NCBI GenBank assembly: GCA_022820925.1
Contig: JAJEEO010000003.1
Coordinates: 1 to 64,000 of the forward strand
From: Acidimicrobiia bacterium
GTDB taxonomy: Bacteria; Actinomycetota; Acidimicrobiia; Acidimicrobiales; Poriferisodalaceae
DNA: 64,000 bases
Reading direction: 5' to 3'
Notes under the pieces: generated by a model
Databases searched by the model: none
The model's input: only the letters and a program-made list of their open reading frames with translations
Told to the model about the DNA's origin: nothing
Position numbers and translations under genes: made by a program
Part shown: one piece after another, positions 1-7,790 of the stretch
How positions within the stretch are numbered: the stretch's first letter is position 1
Layout: the number at the start of each line of letters is the position of its first letter

Positions 1-1
1 A

Positions 2-922
2 GCGACCGTGACCGTGACCCAGACAGGCGATTACGGCGCAGCGACCGGCACGCGTCAGGTGACCATACCGACATCGGGCACCGCCACCCTGACCGTCGCC
101 ACGACCGACGACAGCACCGACGAGACCGACGGGTCAGTGACAGCCACGGTCGACGCCAACAGCGGCTACACAGTTTCCGCGACGGCAGGGTCAGCCACGG
201 TGGCGGTGGCTGATGACGACGACCCGCCTGCGGTGACGCCTGAGGTCAGCATCGCAGCAGGCAGCGGGATCACCGAGGGCGGTGACGCGACGTTCACAGT
301 CACTGCTGATCCGGCGCCGTCAGCAGCTTTGACAGTGGAGGTGACCGTCGCTCAGACAGGCGATTACGGCGCAGCGACCGGCACGCGTCAGGTGACCATA
401 CCGACGTCGGGCACCGTCACCCTGACCGTCGCCACGACCGACGACAGCGCCGACGAGGCCGACGGGTCGGTCACTGTCAGCATCGATGTCGGCAGCGGCT
501 ACACCGTGTCGCAGTCCGCTGGGTCGGCGTCGGTGGCGGTGGCTGATGACGACGACCCGCCGCCCCCGCCGCCGTCTGATCCCGGTTTCGCGGTTCATGA
601 CGCCACCGGCGCCGAAGGCGAGCCGCTGCGGTTCCGTGTGACGCTGAGCACTGCGCCGCGCAGCACACAGGTGAGCGCCTACTGGATTACCTCCGAAAGC
701 GGCGGCAGTTCGGCTGCGACGGCGGGCGTCGACTACAGCAGCCGTGCGCGGGGCTGGCTCGACTTCGGTCCTGGCGACACCGAGCTGTGGGCACAGATCC
801 CTCTCCTCGAAGACGACCGCCAAGAACCCCAAGAACAGTTCCTGGTCAAGCTGATCTGGGTCACCCCAGGGCTGCCCATCGCCGACGGCCAAGCCACCAT
901 GACCATCACCGACAACGACTGA
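2..922 (+). CDS. Calx-beta repeat surface protein, 3' end (5' part outside window)
   Basis: The reading frame is open from base 2 to the TGA at 920-922, so this is the C-terminal 306 residues of a larger protein. Three Calx-beta-like modules can be seen: one cut by the window edge, one around residues 78-185 and one around 196-306. Each ends in an acidic DDDD or TITDND motif. They are joined by proline-rich linkers. Calx-beta modules are calcium-binding beta-sandwiches in extracellular adhesins, so a secreted or surface location is inferred. No LPXTG signal or terminal membrane segment is visible at the C-terminus. The first two modules are almost identical at DNA level. Confidence 0.8.
   Translation, partial: ATVTVTQTGDYGAATGTRQVTIPTSGTATLTVATTDDSTDETDGSVTATVDANSGYTVSATAGSATVAVADDDDPPAVTPEVSIAAGSGITEGGDATFTVTADPAPSAALTVEVTVAQTGDYGAATGTRQVTIPTSGTVTLTVATTDDSADEADGSVTVSIDVGSGYTVSQSAGSASVAVADDDDPPPPPPSDPGFAVHDATGAEGEPLRFRVTLSTAPRSTQVSAYWITSESGGSSAATAGVDYSSRARGWLDFGPGDTELWAQIPLLEDDRQEPQEQFLVKLIWVTPGLPIADGQATMTITDND
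20..562 (+). repeat. Two 333-bp-period near-identical Calx-beta repeats
   Basis: The unit at 20-229 recurs at 353-562, a shift of exactly 333 bp (111 codons). Long stretches match exactly, for example around 20-77 against 353-410. Substitutions concentrate in the middle of the unit. The period keeps the reading frame, so the array could expand or contract by recombination. Confidence 0.85.
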
Positions 923-981
923 CAGGCGAGATGGGTCAGTAGATGCCGGGCGGAAATCCGGCCGAGTAAATCAGCAGCCTG

Positions 982-2676
982 CTAGATCTCGAAGCGAGGG
1001 CCGGGGCCGTAGGCGACGCTGGGGCCGCGTGGGGCGTCAGTGATCCGTTCGAGCATTTCGCGATCGACGAGTTCGCGCAGGATGGCTGACGCTCTTGGTG
1101 TGCCGACGCCGAGGAGGTTGCGCACGACTTGGTTGTTGATGCGGCCGTGCTTGTTCACGTGGGTGGCGATGGTGTGTTCGATCTCGCTGCTGTCTCGCCG
1201 AGGGCGGCGCACGGCAGAGCCCAAGCCTCGGGTTGCTTCCGCGGTGAGTCGGTAGCGGGTTGTGGGTCTGTTCGTTCTGGCGTGCGATGGTTCGATGAGC
1301 GGTCGGGGGTCGGCGGCCATGCGCTGCATTGCTTGGGCTGCGTCTGTCTTGGGACGCTGGAAGGCATGAGCCATCTGGGTGGGCGCGACGGTTCCTGACG
1401 CGCAGAGTCGGCGCAGCACCAGCAGCAGTTCGACATCGTTGCGCTGCGCATTCTCCAGGAGCGCTGCGTACGAAGCAAAGTCAGGTTCGGCAGGGCCGCC
1501 GTCGAACTGCACCCGTACGGCTTGCGCCGAGCCCGAGATTGTTGGGGGCGGCTTGCCGAGGCTCAGCATCGACCGGTACATCCGCGCAATCCCGGTGCCG
1601 AGTTCTTCGGTCAGGCCGAACGCGCGAAATGCATGTGCGAGGAGCCGGTTGCGGGGGCGAGATGTTGTCGAGAGGATGTTGTGCGCGGTCACGCCGCTGA
1701 CGAATGGCCCCATCGAGGTGACTGACAGCGCATCGTCGAAGTGCTCGACCCGTACGGGTTCGGCGATGTCGAGGCGGCGGTGGACGAGAGCGTTGGCAAC
1801 GGCTTCGCGTATCGATCCTGGCGGGTAGCGGTGCATCTGGATTTGCTGGCCGTTCGGCAGGAGCAGCGGCTCGAAGGGGTTCCTGGAGGCGACGAGTTCG
1901 AGCACGCGGCCGAACGCCGGCAGCAACGGCATGGCGATGCGCTCTGTTGCGTCGGGTGGGCTGCCGACGCTGAGGCGGTGCTGGTAGACGACGATTTCCT
2001 CGCCTGTCGCGCAGAGCAGCTGCTCGCCTGCGATGTACAGCCCTCCGTCGGGCGAGGCCAAGCCCATCGTTGAGCACAGTTCGGCGTTGGGCAGTTCGGC
2101 CCAGTGTTCTCGTTCGCCGCCGAGACGCCGCAACTCCCCGCGTGCGACCTCCATCGCGACGGGGTCGAGATCCTCGACGGTCCGGCCGCTGCGTGCCTCC
2201 GAGGGATCGACTCCGTGCCGTTCACTGTGGAGCGCAGCGATCTCGTCGGGGGCCAACGGGAGGCAGCTGCGCCCGATGCGCCGCGTCACTCTGCCGGCGA
2301 CGCCATGCACGGTCGCGCCGACTGGCACATGTGCAACCAGCAGCCTCGCCTCGTCGTGCCAATGCACCGTGAGGCCCACCGTGAGGCCCGGCGTCACCGT
2401 CTCGAAGATGTAGCGGCGCGCCTCGAGTTCGTCGAGATCGGTGCCGGAGAATGCCGTTGCGCCGCTCTGGTCATCGTCGACTCCGAGAACCACAGAACCG
2501 CCGTGGCCATTGGCCAGGCACGCAGCGGCTTCGGCCAGTGCCATGCGAGTTTTTCGTGCGCCGCCGCGGGCCGACTTGAACTCCAAAGTCTCCGACTCGA
2601 GGTCGCCGGGCTTCGACCCACGCCCGATCGCCTCCAGTGCTTCGAGCACCTCATCCGGCACACGTTCCGTCGCCAT
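982..2676 (-). CDS. AlbA_2 (Schlafen-type) DNA-binding, HATPase_c_4 transcriptional regulator
   Basis: 564 residues. The N-terminal third matches the AlbA_2/Schlafen-like domain: an E-x-K-x-S motif near residue 33 (LEFKSARGG) and the loop ANGHGGSVVLGVDDD near 56-70. A GHKL-like C-terminal ATPase segment follows near residue 283 (YPPGSIREAVANALVHR) and ends with EELGTGIARM. A winged helix occupies roughly the last 60 residues. Such proteins are putative transcriptional regulators, often near defence or mobile genes. The start ATG at 2676 directly abuts an inverted-repeat operator and a TAAACT -10 hexamer, which suggests a leaderless, self-regulated transcript. The regulated target is unknown. 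Confidence 0.8.
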   Translation of the reverse strand: MATERVPDEVLEALEAIGRGSKPGDLESETLEFKSARGGARKTRMALAEAAACLANGHGGSVVLGVDDDQSGATAFSGTDLDELEARRYIFETVTPGLTVGLTVHWHDEARLLVAHVPVGATVHGVAGRVTRRIGRSCLPLAPDEIAALHSERHGVDPSEARSGRTVEDLDPVAMEVARGELRRLGGEREHWAELPNAELCSTMGLASPDGGLYIAGEQLLCATGEEIVVYQHRLSVGSPPDATERIAMPLLPAFGRVLELVASRNPFEPLLLPNGQQIQMHRYPPGSIREAVANALVHRRLDIAEPVRVEHFDDALSVTSMGPFVSGVTAHNILSTTSRPRNRLLAHAFRAFGLTEELGTGIARMYRSMLSLGKPPPTISGSAQAVRVQFDGGPAEPDFASYAALLENAQRNDVELLLVLRRLCASGTVAPTQMAHAFQRPKTDAAQAMQRMAADPRPLIEPSHARTNRPTTRYRLTAEATRGLGSAVRRPRRDSSEIEHTIATHVNKHGRINNQVVRNLLGVGTPRASAILRELVDREMLERITDAPRGPSVAYGPGPRFEI

Positions 2677-2825
2677 AGTTTTAGTTTAACTGAAGATTTA
2701 CATTGAACTAAAACTCTCGGGACCCTTGAACAAACTGACGCGGGCAGCATCTGTCGCATCAGGCTGAACTGGGTCCGGCGCGACGAGTCGGATGCCAGCC
2801 ATAGTCGTCTGTCAGAGTTTTAGTT
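2677..2825. promoter_or_regulatory. Operator region with three copies of AGTTTTAGTT upstream of the AlbA_2 gene
   Basis: AGTTTTAGTT occurs at 2677-2686, as its exact reverse complement at 2706-2715, and again at 2816-2825. The first two form a perfect 10-bp inverted repeat with a 19-nt spacer. The first arm overlaps the leaderless -10 hexamer (TAAACT, 2683-2688 on the minus strand) and touches the ATG. Binding there would block transcription, so autoregulation by the AlbA_2 protein is a reasonable inference. A second palindromic element, GTTTC-ATGA-GAAAC, lies at 2823-2836. The rest of 2715-2989 shows no convincing gene. Confidence 0.6.
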
Positions 2826-2989
2826 TCATGAGAAACGGCACAGATAATAGAATTCTCAGAAACTGGAGACGAGAACTGCCGACGCACGAACTCAGCAGGC
2901 CGCGAGTGGCCCGCGTTGCTGCGCAGAACAGCCGATGCCGTTCAGGCGGCACTGGCCGCCTTCGATCGTTGGCGCGTCGGCGGCGATGG

Positions 2990-3628
2990 CGGCCCGTGGC
3001 GTCCACGACGACGCTGGCGCCATGGGCTGCCCGACCGGCGGCTGCGCAGGCTATGAACTGAGCGCCGACCTCGACTTCGACACCAACGGCAACGGCCGCA
3101 CCATCGCCAACCTGTACATCAACGACGGCCATCTGTTCCACGCCGGATTGTTCGGCATTGTCGGCCCCGGCGGGATCGTTCGCAACGTCGGGCTGACCGC
3201 ACCCAACGCAGACAGCCAGATGATCGGACGCTGGTATGTGGGGGCGCTGACCGGCGATATCGAGCGTGGCCGGGTCAGCGGCGTCTGGTCTGACCTCGAC
3301 GTGTCGGGAAGGCACATGGTCGGCGGGCGAGGGCGGCACGCTGACGTTCACCGTGACGCTCAGCCCTGCCAGCGACCGTTATGTGTGGGTGCACTACTAC
3401 GCGCGGCCCGGGTACGGGGCTGCGTTCTCGGCGACCTTCGCGGACTTCGCCCAAGCCTACGGGATGCTGACCTTCAAGCCCGGCGAGACCGCCAAGACCG
3501 TCACCGTGACAGCGGTCGACGACAGCCGAACCGAAGGGGACGAGACGTTCAGAGTCGTGCTGTACTCCGCGGTGCAAGCAGCAGTCACCGACGGCGAAGG
3601 CATCGGCACCATCACCGACAACGACTGA
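2990..3628 (+). pseudogene. Collapsed adhesin remnant: GLUG-like fragment joined out of frame to a Calx-beta module
   Basis: From about 2990 to 3330 one frame encodes a segment like large actinobacterial adhesins: GCAGYELSADLDFD, then NLYIND, GLFGIVG and RNVGLTAP. Homology then continues in a different frame to the TGA at 3626-3628 as a complete-looking Calx-beta module: EGGTLTFTVTLSPASDRYVW through to GIGTITDND. The frame change near 3330 and the missing intervening sequence suggest internal deletions. The join at TNGNGRTIANL, around 3090, may be another deletion across short repeated GNG codons. No plausible start or signal peptide is present. It probably derives from a paralogue of the Calx-beta gene at the left edge. 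Confidence 0.65.
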
Positions 3629-3683
3629 CACCCCACACAACCGGTGCATGGCTGAGGTGCAGCTCGAAGCGAACCGAACGATC

Positions 3684-3705
3684 GGGCACGGCGAGCGCCG
3701 TGCCC
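3684..3705. terminator. Hairpin between convergent adhesin remnant and PIN toxin gene
   Basis: GGGCACGGC (3684-3692) pairs perfectly with GCCGTGCCC (3697-3705) around the loop GAGC. It lies between two convergent transcription units, so a bidirectional terminator is likely. No T-tract follows on either strand. Confidence 0.5.
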
Positions 3706-3724
3706 AATCGCGGCGTCTGCGCTT

Positions 3725-4078
3725 TCAATAGATCTCGAAGCGGGCGCCCAGTGCCGACATGTCGTCGGCGTCTGTGGACAAGATGAACGTGCCGAGGCGT
3801 TCGGCCACCACAGCGAGATGTGCGTCGACAACATCGGAGGTACCTGACGCTGCCAGCCTGCGCCCCACCGAGGTCGATTCGTCAAGAGCGTGAGTGTCGA
3901 AATGGCGCAGCGCCCGGGAAAGGTTCGCCTGCCGGGAGGGGTCGCGCCATACCTGGGCCAGCACGGGGTGGGTGGTGTGCAGCTCGCTGCCGCGTGCCGC
4001 CGCTCGCTTGATCAGCGCCCACAGCCGCGAGTTGAGGCGCTCACCGTCGACAATGAACGGCCCGGCGTCGACGATCAA
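3725..4078 (-). CDS. PIN-domain ribonuclease toxin of a type II toxin-antitoxin pair
   Basis: 117 residues with the PIN pattern: D4 in IVDAG, D82/D85 in TSDVVDAHL and D103/D105 in STDADDM. These acidic residues usually bind Mg2+ for RNA cleavage. Translation probably starts at TTG 4078. That codon overlaps the antitoxin stop (TTGA), so the two genes are translationally coupled with the antitoxin first. The target RNA is not predictable. All key residues remain, so it looks intact. Confidence 0.8.
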   Translation of the reverse strand: MIVDAGPFIVDGERLNSRLWALIKRAAARGSELHTTHPVLAQVWRDPSRQANLSRALRHFDTHALDESTSVGRRLAASGTSDVVDAHLAVVAERLGTFILSTDADDMSALGARFEIY

Positions 4079-4320
4079 CGGCTGACGCCTTGACGGTCGA
4101 GCACCGCGTCGGCCCAGTCAAGATGTTGGGTGTCGATCGGGCCTTCGCGGGCTTCCCATGAACTGACCATGTCGAGCAGCGCCTGACTGCGCCGACGGCG
4201 TTTCACCTCAGCAAGGAGCGATCGCTTGATGGCCAGTTTCTTGGTGCCGTCCACCGCTACGAGTTCCTCGAGCGCCGTTTCCATCTCGTCGTCGAAATTG
4301 ATGGTGGTCTTGGTGGCCAT
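4075..4320 (-). CDS. Antitoxin of the PIN toxin
   Basis: 81 residues. It begins TKTTINFDDEMETALEELVAV, a short strand followed by helices as in ribbon-helix-helix DNA-binding antitoxins, with a basic segment KRRRRSQ near residues 55-61. The C-terminal half would neutralise the PIN protein encoded 4 bp downstream in overlap. The ATG at 4320 lies six bases after a TAATGT hexamer, which suggests a leaderless transcript. Autorepression is usual for this class and fits the very short AT-rich region upstream. Confidence 0.75.
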   Translation of the reverse strand: MATKTTINFDDEMETALEELVAVDGTKKLAIKRSLLAEVKRRRRSQALLDMVSSWEAREGPIDTQHLDWADAVLDRQGVSR

Positions 4321-4326
4321 ACTTAT

Positions 4327-4342
4327 ACATTACATATACCGT
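4327..4342. promoter_or_regulatory. Back-to-back leaderless -10 elements in a 28-bp divergent intergenic region
   Basis: On the minus strand TAATGT (4327-4332) is six bases before the antitoxin ATG. On the plus strand TACCGT (4337-4342) is six bases before the channel ATG at 4349. Only four bases separate the two hexamers, so occupancy by RNA polymerase or antitoxin should be mutually exclusive. No clear -35 boxes were recognised. Confidence 0.5.
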
Positions 4343-4348
4343 ACAAAT

Positions 4349-5170
4349 ATGGCTCAACGTCGTCGACGGTTGCTCGGGCCGCCTACCATCAAGATCGCAA
4401 GAAGGACACTGCCGAACCAGGGTCGGCCTGGGCGGGGCGCCATGAAGGTCTTGTTGGGCATGCTGCGCAAGGAGCGCTACGACGTCATCCTGGTGATCAG
4501 CATTGCCATGGTGGCGCTGTCGGCGTTCCGCGTCGATGCGTTGAGCTCCGCTGGAGGGCTCATCGGGCTGGTGCTGATCGTGGGCACGCTCATCGAGTCT
4601 GCCGAGCCGCCGCCGCGGCGGGTGTGGCTGCTGCTCGCCGCGGCCGCCGTCGCCGCGGTCATCGACATCGTCATCACCGACACCGCCGATGCGGTGGTGG
4701 GACCGCTGGTGCTCACGCTGATCGGCTTGGCAGCTGCTGCTGTAGTGACGCGCCAAGTGCTGTCGCGCCCGTTCCCCGGCACCACCGCCATCGCAGCCTC
4801 GGCGTGCGCCTACCTGCTCATCGGCCATGCGTTCGCCAGCCTGTACTTGTTGATCGACCGGCTCGGCGACTCGCCGTTCCTGAGCTCCGGAGAAGCGCTC
4901 ACACCCGAGTCGGCGGTGTACTTCAGCTTCGTCGCCCTGACCACGCTCGGCTTCGGTGATCTGACGCCATCTGCCGACGGCGGCCGGATCATCGTGACGC
5001 TCGAAGCGATGGCCGGGGTGTTCTACGTCGCCATCGCCGTTGCACGCTTGGTGGCCGGCTTCGCTGCCCCTGCTGAAGCCTCGGCCGCGGAGCCGTCGAG
5101 CACTGTCGGGACAGCAGACGAGGACCGGCATGGCGTCAGATCGGCGCATTCGGCGAGGAGAAATCAATGA
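4349..5170 (+). CDS. Ion_trans_2-type potassium channel protein
   Basis: 273 residues, integral membrane. Several hydrophobic segments precede a pore loop carrying the K+ selectivity filter TLGFGD at about residues 199-204, followed by a last membrane helix and a short polar tail. This matches two-helix-pore (Ion_trans_2) channels with extra N-terminal membrane helices. No RCK/TrkA domain is present, so gating is unclear. The ATG at 4349 is supported by a TACCGT hexamer six bases upstream; an internal ATG at 4442 is the alternative. The stop overlaps the next gene as ATGA. Confidence 0.8.
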   Translation: MAQRRRRLLGPPTIKIARRTLPNQGRPGRGAMKVLLGMLRKERYDVILVISIAMVALSAFRVDALSSAGGLIGLVLIVGTLIESAEPPPRRVWLLLAAAAVAAVIDIVITDTADAVVGPLVLTLIGLAAAAVVTRQVLSRPFPGTTAIAASACAYLLIGHAFASLYLLIDRLGDSPFLSSGEALTPESAVYFSFVALTTLGFGDLTPSADGGRIIVTLEAMAGVFYVAIAVARLVAGFAAPAEASAAEPSSTVGTADEDRHGVRSAHSARRNQ

Positions 5171-6465
5171 ACGCGACAGCGGCAGTGCCGACGCAGGAGG
5201 CATTTGCCGGCGCCTGCGCGGCAGATCGGGAGCTGATCTTGGCGTGCCGTTTCTGGGACGGCGGCATCCGTCTCGGGATCGGCGAGCAGTGGCTTGGCTT
5301 CACCGTGGCCGGCGGCGAGATAGCACCCTCGGTGCCCGCCGCGGCGGGTGCGGGCGTGATCACTGTGACCGGATCGGCAGACGGGTGGGCGCCGCTGTTG
5401 GCGGTTCCGCAGCCACGGCTGGCCCGTCTGGCGCCGATGATGGTGCTCGGTGCGCTCGACAACAGCGAGACCGAGCAGCTCACGCTGTGGCAGTACCTGC
5501 CGGCGCTTGAGAGAACTGCAGAACTGCTGCGCGAACTCGCGGGCCAAACGACCCGCGCTGCCACAGCCGTGTTGCCGCAGGACGGCTCGGCTTCACGCCA
5601 CGACAGTCCCGTCGGCCGCTACGTGCATGTGGAGTTGGGCGATTCGGCTGGGCGCCGTGCCGATTACCGGCTGTACTACGAGGAGGTGGGCGACGGCATC
5701 CCGCTGCTGGCCCAGCACACGGCGGGGGCGCAGAGCCTCCAGTGGCGTCATCTGTTCGAGTGCTCCGAGATCACTGACCGGTTCCGGCTGATCGCTTACG
5801 ACCTGCCCTATCACGGCAAGTCGCTGCCGCCCCAGGGCCTGCCGTGGTGGACCGAGGACTACCGGCTGGAAGGGGCATTCCTGCGGCAGGTGCCCGTGGC
5901 GCTGAGCCAAGCGCTCGGGCTCGAACGTCCGGTGTTCTTGGGCTGCTCGGTCGGGGGCATGCTGGCGCTCGACTTGGCGCTGCGCCATCCCGACGAGTTC
6001 CGGGCAGTGATCTCGGTGGGCGGCGCGCTGCACGTCGGCGGAGACTGGGACGGCTTCGCCGTGGCGTCGCATCCGGCGGTCAGCAGCCACGCCAAGGCCC
6101 GACTGATGGAGAGCCTGTGCGGCCCCGACGCGCCCACGCCCTATGTGAAAGAGGTGTCGCACGTCTACTCGGCTGCATGGCCGCCTGCGTTCTGGGGCGA
6201 TCTCTACTACTACATGGTCGAGCACGATCTGCGAGAAAGAGCGCACGAGATCGACACCAGCCGAGTCGGCGTTCACATCCTCAGCGGCGAGCACGACTGG
6301 TCTGGGCTCGTCGAGCACGGACAGGCAGCGCATGAGGCGATCACCGGCTCGACGTTCGCCGAAATGCCGGGCATCGGCCACTTCGCCATGCAAGAACAGC
6401 CCGAAGCATTCATCGGCCATCTGCTGGGCGTGCTCGACCGCATCGCACCCGACGCCGCACCCTGA
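5167..6465 (+). CDS. Alpha/beta hydrolase with a ~140-residue N-terminal extension
   Basis: 432 residues. The C-terminal ~290 residues are an alpha/beta hydrolase fold: nucleophile S261 in GCSVGG, acid D377 in GEHDW, and base H405 in GIGHFAMQ. An oxyanion-region motif QHTAGAQS lies near residue 183. The first ~140 residues are not hydrolase-like and resemble no domain I can name; they contain a duplicated WLGF/ITVTGSADGW pattern that may bind a ligand. A good ribosome site (GGCGAGGAG) precedes ATG 5167. The start overlaps the channel stop, so the two are co-translated. The substrate is unknown. Confidence 0.75.
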   Translation: MNATAAVPTQEAFAGACAADRELILACRFWDGGIRLGIGEQWLGFTVAGGEIAPSVPAAAGAGVITVTGSADGWAPLLAVPQPRLARLAPMMVLGALDNSETEQLTLWQYLPALERTAELLRELAGQTTRAATAVLPQDGSASRHDSPVGRYVHVELGDSAGRRADYRLYYEEVGDGIPLLAQHTAGAQSLQWRHLFECSEITDRFRLIAYDLPYHGKSLPPQGLPWWTEDYRLEGAFLRQVPVALSQALGLERPVFLGCSVGGMLALDLALRHPDEFRAVISVGGALHVGGDWDGFAVASHPAVSSHAKARLMESLCGPDAPTPYVKEVSHVYSAAWPPAFWGDLYYYMVEHDLRERAHEIDTSRVGVHILSGEHDWSGLVEHGQAAHEAITGSTFAEMPGIGHFAMQEQPEAFIGHLLGVLDRIAPDAAP

Positions 6466-6488
6466 GCAGCCCGCCCCAATTCGCGGCG

Positions 6489-6938
6489 TCAGGCGTCTGA
6501 TTTGGCGGCGACGTGCAGTGCGTGCTGGGTCAGCAGCAGCGTGGCGATGAAGGTGCCGTGCTGCCACATGGGGTCGCGTGCGCCGAACAGGATCGCGCCG
6601 GCCGACAGCAGGGCGAAGAACAGCACGCTGAGCGTGATGGCAGCCCGAGCGGTGTCGTAGCGTGCGTCGTTGCCGCTCCAGAAGCGGATCAGGGCCATGA
6701 GGAACATCAGCCCCAGCAGCAGCTCGATGATGCCCACGATGATGGCGATCGGCCACGCCAGCGAGGTGCTCAGTCCGAGTGCTGGCAGGAAGTTGTTCTC
6801 GAGGCCGGCCTTGAAGTTCGCTCCGAAGAACGTGTCGGCGTTGAAGAACTTGTCGAATCCGTTCAGGATCCAGAACAGGAACCAGTACAGGCTGAGCACT
6901 GTTCCCATCGAGAGCTTGGAATTGGATGAAGTGAGCAT
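6489..6938 (-). CDS. Four-helix membrane protein, function unknown
   Basis: 149 residues with four hydrophobic segments, roughly residues 13-28, 60-82, 98-116 and 125-140. The first helix is followed by the polar motif NGFDKFF. The overall plan resembles DoxX-like small membrane proteins, but no diagnostic motif is present. It is a single gene, convergent with the hydrolase. No function is assigned. Confidence 0.6.
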   Translation of the reverse strand: MLTSSNSKLSMGTVLSLYWFLFWILNGFDKFFNADTFFGANFKAGLENNFLPALGLSTSLAWPIAIIVGIIELLLGLMFLMALIRFWSGNDARYDTARAAITLSVLFFALLSAGAILFGARDPMWQHGTFIATLLLTQHALHVAAKSDA

Positions 6939-7172
6939 GGGCTGTCCGTCTCGTGAGCGGGTTGCTGTGTCGGCAGCGAGCCGATGCCCCCGGATCCGCC
7001 GTCAGAGCCCCCCTGCGGCGATCCAATGGGCAACAGCCGCGCCAGACCAGATCGTACGACCCGCATCCACCCACAGCAGGGATGGCGATCTGGGGCCGAC
7101 GAGCGGCTGCGAGCTGAACGCCACGATGTGCGGCTGCCCACGACCAGTGCCGTGAGGTGCCGCGGCGCGCCT

Positions 7173-7541
7173 TCACCAGATGGGCAGTTCTCGGACCCGA
7201 ATTCTCGTGGGACTGAGCGAGACCACCGCGCCGGCATCGACAGCGTCCTCCAAGGCCGGGAGGTTCTCCGCAAGCAGTGCAGCGTGCGTTTCCGGCGGCC
7301 GGTGTGACACGCCGCGCAGGTGGATGACCGATGGGCGTGCTGCGCGTCGATGAAACAGAAGCGCCCCGAAGTCTGAGTCGGCCGTGGCCACCACGTAACC
7401 GTGGTCGGCGGCCCATTCCAATATGGCCTCGTCCGTTGCGGTGAGCAGGTCTACCTCGCCGACATGGAGTGTCTGGTGGCCGCTGGCGCGCAGCGCCGAT
7501 GCGACTCGCGGAGACAGATTCGCGTCAAGGAGGACCCTCAC
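7173..7541 (-). CDS. DUF5615 PIN-like toxin
   Basis: 122 residues. The start MRVLLDANLSPRVASALR and the central TADSDFGALL are typical of the DUF5615 PIN-like family, with acidic residues D6, D55 and D57. Such proteins pair with DUF433 antitoxins, exactly as here. The GTG start at 7541 overlaps the antitoxin stop (GTGA), giving translational coupling. RNase activity is inferred from the family. Confidence 0.8.
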   Translation of the reverse strand: MRVLLDANLSPRVASALRASGHQTLHVGEVDLLTATDEAILEWAADHGYVVATADSDFGALLFHRRAARPSVIHLRGVSHRPPETHAALLAENLPALEDAVDAGAVVSLSPTRIRVRELPIW

Positions 7542-7765
7542 GCGGAATGAACGGCGAGTTCTCTCTCACTGACACGTGCAGCGGCGAACTCCAGCGCTGC
7601 GGTGATGTCATCGGTCTCGAGATACGGATAGTCGGACAGCAAGTCTTCGTGGGTCCTTCCGGCAGCGAGCTGCCCGAGCAGCGTTGCCACGGTCACCCGC
7701 AAGTCCCTGATGCACGGCAGGCCGCCCATGCGGTGCGGATCAACGGTGATCCGATCCAAGTGCAC
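7538..7765 (-). CDS. DUF433 antitoxin
   Basis: 75 residues, MHLDRITVDPHRMGG followed by PCIRDLRVTVATLLGQLAAG and DDITAALEFA. This is the DUF433 fold, a small winged-helix-like domain that partners DUF5615 toxins. The GTG at 7765 is six bases after TAGCCT on the minus strand, so the mRNA is probably leaderless. It is the first gene of the two-gene operon. Confidence 0.8.
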   Translation of the reverse strand: MHLDRITVDPHRMGGLPCIRDLRVTVATLLGQLAAGRTHEDLLSDYPYLETDDITAALEFAAARVSERELAVHSA

Positions 7766-7771
7766 AGTCAG

Positions 7772-7777
7772 AGGCTA
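7772..7777 (-). promoter_or_regulatory. -10 hexamer TAGCCT of the DUF433/DUF5615 operon
   Basis: TAGCCT on the minus strand lies exactly six bases before GTG 7765, the leaderless spacing seen at other genes here. No clear -35 was recognised. Confidence 0.4.
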
Positions 7778-7790
7778 ATCCGCATGCCGG

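Noticed and set aside
5593..7416. 607-residue minus-strand frame
   Set aside because: It runs across two real genes on either strand, has no recognisable motif and is explained by high-GC antisense openness.
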